Shown here: positions 61,135 through 64,000 of the stretch, in pieces
How positions within the stretch are numbered: the stretch's first letter is position 1
Layout: each line of letters starts with the position of its first letter
Assembly: GCF_023718305.1 (NCBI RefSeq)
Contig: NZ_QEYO01000020.1
Coordinates: 1 to 64,000, forward strand
DNA from: Gramella sp. AN32
Lineage (GTDB): Bacteria; Bacteroidota; Bacteroidia; Flavobacteriales; Flavobacteriaceae
Reading direction: 5' to 3'
Length of the DNA stretch: 64,000 nucleotides
Translations under genes and position numbers: made by a program
Notes under the pieces: model-generated
Databases searched by the model: none
What the model was told of the DNA's origin: nothing
Seen by the model: the letters and a program-made list of their open reading frames with translations, nothing else

Positions 61135-63561
61135 ATGAGTTTAGAGGATTACATCAAAAAGCGGGATTTCTCTAATACTCCGGAACCAGATGCCGAAATA
61201 GATGCATCCAATCAAAGTAGATTTGTATTTCAAAGACATCAGGCCACCAGGTTGCATTACGATTTGAGGTTGGAAATCGATGGTGTTTTAAAAAGCTGGG
61301 CCGTTCCCAAAGGCCCTTCCATGAATCCAAAAGATAAACGGCTTGCCGTTCAAACAGAAGACCATCCCATTAAATATCTCACTTTTCACGGAACTATTCC
61401 GAAGGGAAATTATGGCGCCGGACAAATGAATATTTGGGATACAGGCACATTTCAATCTGCGTTGGAGGATAAAAGCCTTTCGGAACAATACCAGGAGGGA
61501 AATGTAAAAATTAAATTTTCAGGGGAAAAAGTTAAAGGAGAATTCGCCCTGGTAAAAACACACCGTGGCGAAGCGCAAAATCACTGGCTTTTAATCAAAA
61601 AGAAAGATCGATTTTCTACCGATCTTAACTATGATGCTGAAGATTATGTGGAGAACGAACTAAAAATTTCGGATCCCCCCAAAATTAAAAAGCTCAACCC
61701 AAAGTCCATCATTAAACCTATGCTGGCGACGACCAGTAAAGAGATTTTCAATGATCCTAACTGGATTTATGAGCTGAAATGGGATGGTTATAGATTAATC
61801 GCCAATATCGATAATGGCAAAGTTTCTATCCATTCCCGAAACGGGATTTCTTACAATGCGAAATTCCCGAATCTGGTCAAGGATTTGGAACAAATTCCGC
61901 AGGATGTAATTTTAGATGGGGAAGTGGTGGTTCTGAATAAAAACGGACTTCCCGATTTTCAGGCACTTCAGAACTATGACGAACATACTGAAGGATCCCT
62001 CCAATATTATGTTTTCGACATGCTTTATCTTAATGGGCATAGCATGCTGGATTTGCCACTGCTGCAACGCAAAAGCCTTATTCCTGATGTGTTGGAAGGT
62101 TTGGATCTTTCTATGTATTGTGATCATATTGAAGGAATGGGCACGGTTTTTTACCAAAAAGCGATTGATGCAGGCATGGAAGGAGTTATCGCGAAACAGG
62201 CAGATTCTACATACTCTCCCGGCTATCGAAGTGAAAAGTGGTTAAAAATAAAATCTCAGGAAAGTGCTGAAGTTCTTATCTGCGGGTATACCGATAGCAA
62301 AGGTTCAGTATTTGGTTCATTAATTTTAGGAATGTTTGAGAATGATGAGCTAAAATATGTGGGAAATTGCGGTACCGGTTTTTCCAGTAAAACACAAAAA
62401 GAAATTCTTAAAAAACTGAAGCCATTAGCAATTGAAAAATCGCCGTTTGATGAAAAAGTAAGCTTAAAAGGCCGGGTTCCCAACTGGACCAAACCGGAAG
62501 TGATTTGCGAGGTAAGTTTTTCAGAATGGACAAAAACCGGAAGGATGCGCCATCCGGTTTTTAAAGGTTTACGTGAAGACAAGTTTCTGGAAGATGTAAC
62601 GACAAATCAGAATACACCATTCAAAGAGACCAAAGGCCTATATAAACCGGGAAATGTTCTGGAAGTAAATGGAAGGGAAGTAAATATTACGAATGTTGAT
62701 AAGGTATATTGGCCGGAATCCGGTCTTAAGAAATATGACCTTATTGATTATTATTTGGGAATTTCAGAATACATTTTGCCTTATTTAAAGGATCGCCCGG
62801 AGAATTTACATCGCCATCCAAACGGTATAAAGCAGCAGGGATTTTATCAAAAAGATAACGAAGGTTTGCTTGCCCACTGGATCAAAACGGTTAAAATTTA
62901 TTCTGAATCCTCTAATCGTGATATCGAGTATTTGGTTTGCCAGGATGAAGCAACACTTTTATATATGGCAAATTTAGGCTGTATTGAAATAAACCCATGG
63001 CATTCAAAAATAGACAATTTAGAAAATCCAGATTATGCAATTATTGATCTGGACCCTTCAGCAAATAATACTTTTGAAGAGATCATTGAAGTTGCCCAGA
63101 TTACAAAAGCTATTCTGGACGAAGCGAAAATTGAAGGATATTGCAAAACTTCAGGTTCTTCAGGTATGCATGTTTATTTGCCCCTAAATGCGGAATATTC
63201 TTATGAGGAAGCGCGAAATTTCACGAAACTGATTTGTTATTTTATTCAGGAAAAAGCCGGAAAACTGGTGAGTATGGAACGTGCGGTTAAAAATAGAAAA
63301 GGGAAAATTTATCTGGATTATCTACAAAACAGGCGTGGGCAAACCATTGCCGCGCCTTACTGTGTAAGGCCGCGTACAGGAGCGCCAGTTTCTGCTGCAT
63401 TGGAATGGAAAGAAGTAAAATCAGGATTAAGAATTTCAGATTTTAATATGAAGAACATGCCCGATCGACTTCAGGAAAAAGGAGATCTTTTTGAAAATGT
63501 TTTAAAAAAGGGGATAGATATGGAAAAAGCATTGGCACATCTTAATATGCTTGAAACTTAA
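61135..63561 (+). CDS. ligD: ATP-dependent DNA ligase LigD (phosphoesterase-ligase-polymerase)
   Basis: 808 residues in the order PE-LIG-POL. Phosphoesterase (FVFQRHQATRLHYDLRLEID, WAVPKGPSMNP, HPIKYLTFHGTIPKGNYGAG) spans about 25-175; the ligase from about 205 has the adenylated Lys in ELKWDGYRLIA and later EGVIAKQADSTYSPG; the polymerase from about 520 has ITNVDKVYWPESGLKKYDLI and the metal site YAIIDLDPSAN. It trims, fills and seals double-strand breaks held by Ku. No domain is missing. Confidence 0.96.
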   Translation: MSLEDYIKKRDFSNTPEPDAEIDASNQSRFVFQRHQATRLHYDLRLEIDGVLKSWAVPKGPSMNPKDKRLAVQTEDHPIKYLTFHGTIPKGNYGAGQMNIWDTGTFQSALEDKSLSEQYQEGNVKIKFSGEKVKGEFALVKTHRGEAQNHWLLIKKKDRFSTDLNYDAEDYVENELKISDPPKIKKLNPKSIIKPMLATTSKEIFNDPNWIYELKWDGYRLIANIDNGKVSIHSRNGISYNAKFPNLVKDLEQIPQDVILDGEVVVLNKNGLPDFQALQNYDEHTEGSLQYYVFDMLYLNGHSMLDLPLLQRKSLIPDVLEGLDLSMYCDHIEGMGTVFYQKAIDAGMEGVIAKQADSTYSPGYRSEKWLKIKSQESAEVLICGYTDSKGSVFGSLILGMFENDELKYVGNCGTGFSSKTQKEILKKLKPLAIEKSPFDEKVSLKGRVPNWTKPEVICEVSFSEWTKTGRMRHPVFKGLREDKFLEDVTTNQNTPFKETKGLYKPGNVLEVNGREVNITNVDKVYWPESGLKKYDLIDYYLGISEYILPYLKDRPENLHRHPNGIKQQGFYQKDNEGLLAHWIKTVKIYSESSNRDIEYLVCQDEATLLYMANLGCIEINPWHSKIDNLENPDYAIIDLDPSANNTFEEIIEVAQITKAILDEAKIEGYCKTSGSSGMHVYLPLNAEYSYEEARNFTKLICYFIQEKAGKLVSMERAVKNRKGKIYLDYLQNRRGQTIAAPYCVRPRTGAPVSAALEWKEVKSGLRISDFNMKNMPDRLQEKGDLFENVLKKGIDMEKALAHLNMLET

Positions 63562-63635
63562 AATATTTATAAATCTAAATCCTGAAATTTCTATTCGGAA
63601 GAATTAAAACTATCTTGAAAAAAAATTAGTACTTA

Positions 63636-64000
63636 ATGATCAAACGTTTTAAGAAGGTTCTGGGTAGGTATAAAAATCTGGATCAGGTTTATGTATTACC
63701 TTATCGTAGTTATGGGACTTATTCTCATTTGTATGTGAAAGGCCGGGTTTTGGATAACGCGCCTTTAAAAATTATAAAAGAGCAGTCTTTTTGGAACACG
63801 ATCAAAAATACGTGGAAACAGTTTGATAGTTTCGAAATTCCGGATGCTCAAATGGAATTAAATATTCCGGATAAAGTAAATCTTCTGAATAAGACCGATG
63901 CGGAGGGTTATTTTTTGTTCGATAAAACTATTGATGAAAATTTATCGGAACATGCTTCGAAAGAAGGTTGGGTGGAGTATGAAGTGTATTTTAAGAATGA
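63636..64000 (+). CDS. App1-like (DUF2183) phosphatase family protein, 5' part only
   Basis: ATG at 63636 opens a frame of 121 codons that runs off the window: MIKRFKKVLGRYKNLDQVYV, LPYRSYGTYSHLYVKGRVLD, then SFWNTIKNTWKQFDSFEIPD and a small beta-sandwich-like stretch (DAEGYFLFDKTID). This is the usual N-terminal domain of App1/DUF2183 proteins, whose C-terminal HAD-like phosphatase part would lie beyond the edge. It begins 75 bases after ligD and may be a separate unit. Confidence 0.65.
   Translation, partial: MIKRFKKVLGRYKNLDQVYVLPYRSYGTYSHLYVKGRVLDNAPLKIIKEQSFWNTIKNTWKQFDSFEIPDAQMELNIPDKVNLLNKTDAEGYFLFDKTIDENLSEHASKEGWVEYEVYFKN

Overview
The window looks like the chromosome of a marine-type Flavobacteriaceae member (Bacteroidota; Gramella/Christiangramia, Salegentibacter or Zunongwangia would all fit). 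The evidence is moderately AT-rich DNA, TAnnTTTG-type minus-7 promoter boxes in place of sigma70 hexamers, and lineage-typical families: GldL-like small protein, 2TM domain, DUF5686 barrel protein, TonB-like secreted protein, VCBS/UnbV lipoprotein and DUF5117-type metalloprotease. No phage structural genes or CRISPR arrays are visible. All identifications come from reading translated motifs; no database search was run.

Layout. 1-2.7 kb: the start of a minus-strand transposase (probably IS1595-like) lies directly against a tricorn protease gene that has lost its 5' part. 2.9-10.4 kb: a secreted subtilisin lipoprotein, an ABC exporter, a small ORF with a ModF-like ABC ATPase, and mutS. 10.5-10.8 kb: tRNA-Gly(GCC) and tRNA-Leu(TAA). 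11-19 kb: a GbsR/MarR-type regulator, a TolC-adaptor-RND efflux operon, two tiny membrane proteins and an MscS channel. Two matching 24-bp inverted repeats sit at the regulator promoter and the efflux promoter. 19-27 kb: a minus-strand sugar-oxidation operon (GMC oxidoreductase, Gfo/Idh/MocA, gluconate dehydrogenase subunit 3, NagB/AgaI isomerase), bracketed by a broken copy and an intact copy of the 3' end of a VCBS lipoprotein gene. 27-33 kb: a zinc metalloprotease, a Fur-family regulator with a P1B-4 metal ATPase, and an HTH-S24 regulator with its own palindromic operators. 33-34 kb: three small acidic lipoproteins sharing one lipobox signature. 34-42.5 kb: Kdo transferase, DegT aminotransferase, amidohydrolase, fabD, PNPOx-like protein, fructosamine kinase, folA, 2TM protein, class V aminotransferase. 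42.7-50.4 kb: CBM48-like protein, ergothioneine operon (egtB, egtD, DUF427), TonB-like protein, thyA, YihY, CNT nucleoside transporter, BFN-UVR protein. 50.5-59.2 kb: etfBA, pdhB, DUF5686 protein, soluble and membrane pyrophosphatases. 59.2-64 kb: a basic hypothetical protein and an NHEJ operon (Rho_N-like small protein, Ku, LigD PE-LIG-POL), then the start of an App1-like gene.

The most interesting items are the twin-operator efflux module with AcrZ-like small ORFs, the sugar-oxidation operon between direct repeats, the egtBD-DUF427 operon, the S24 regulator with paired palindromes, the TSCRE lipoprotein trio, and the small DNA-binding-like protein in the NHEJ operon.
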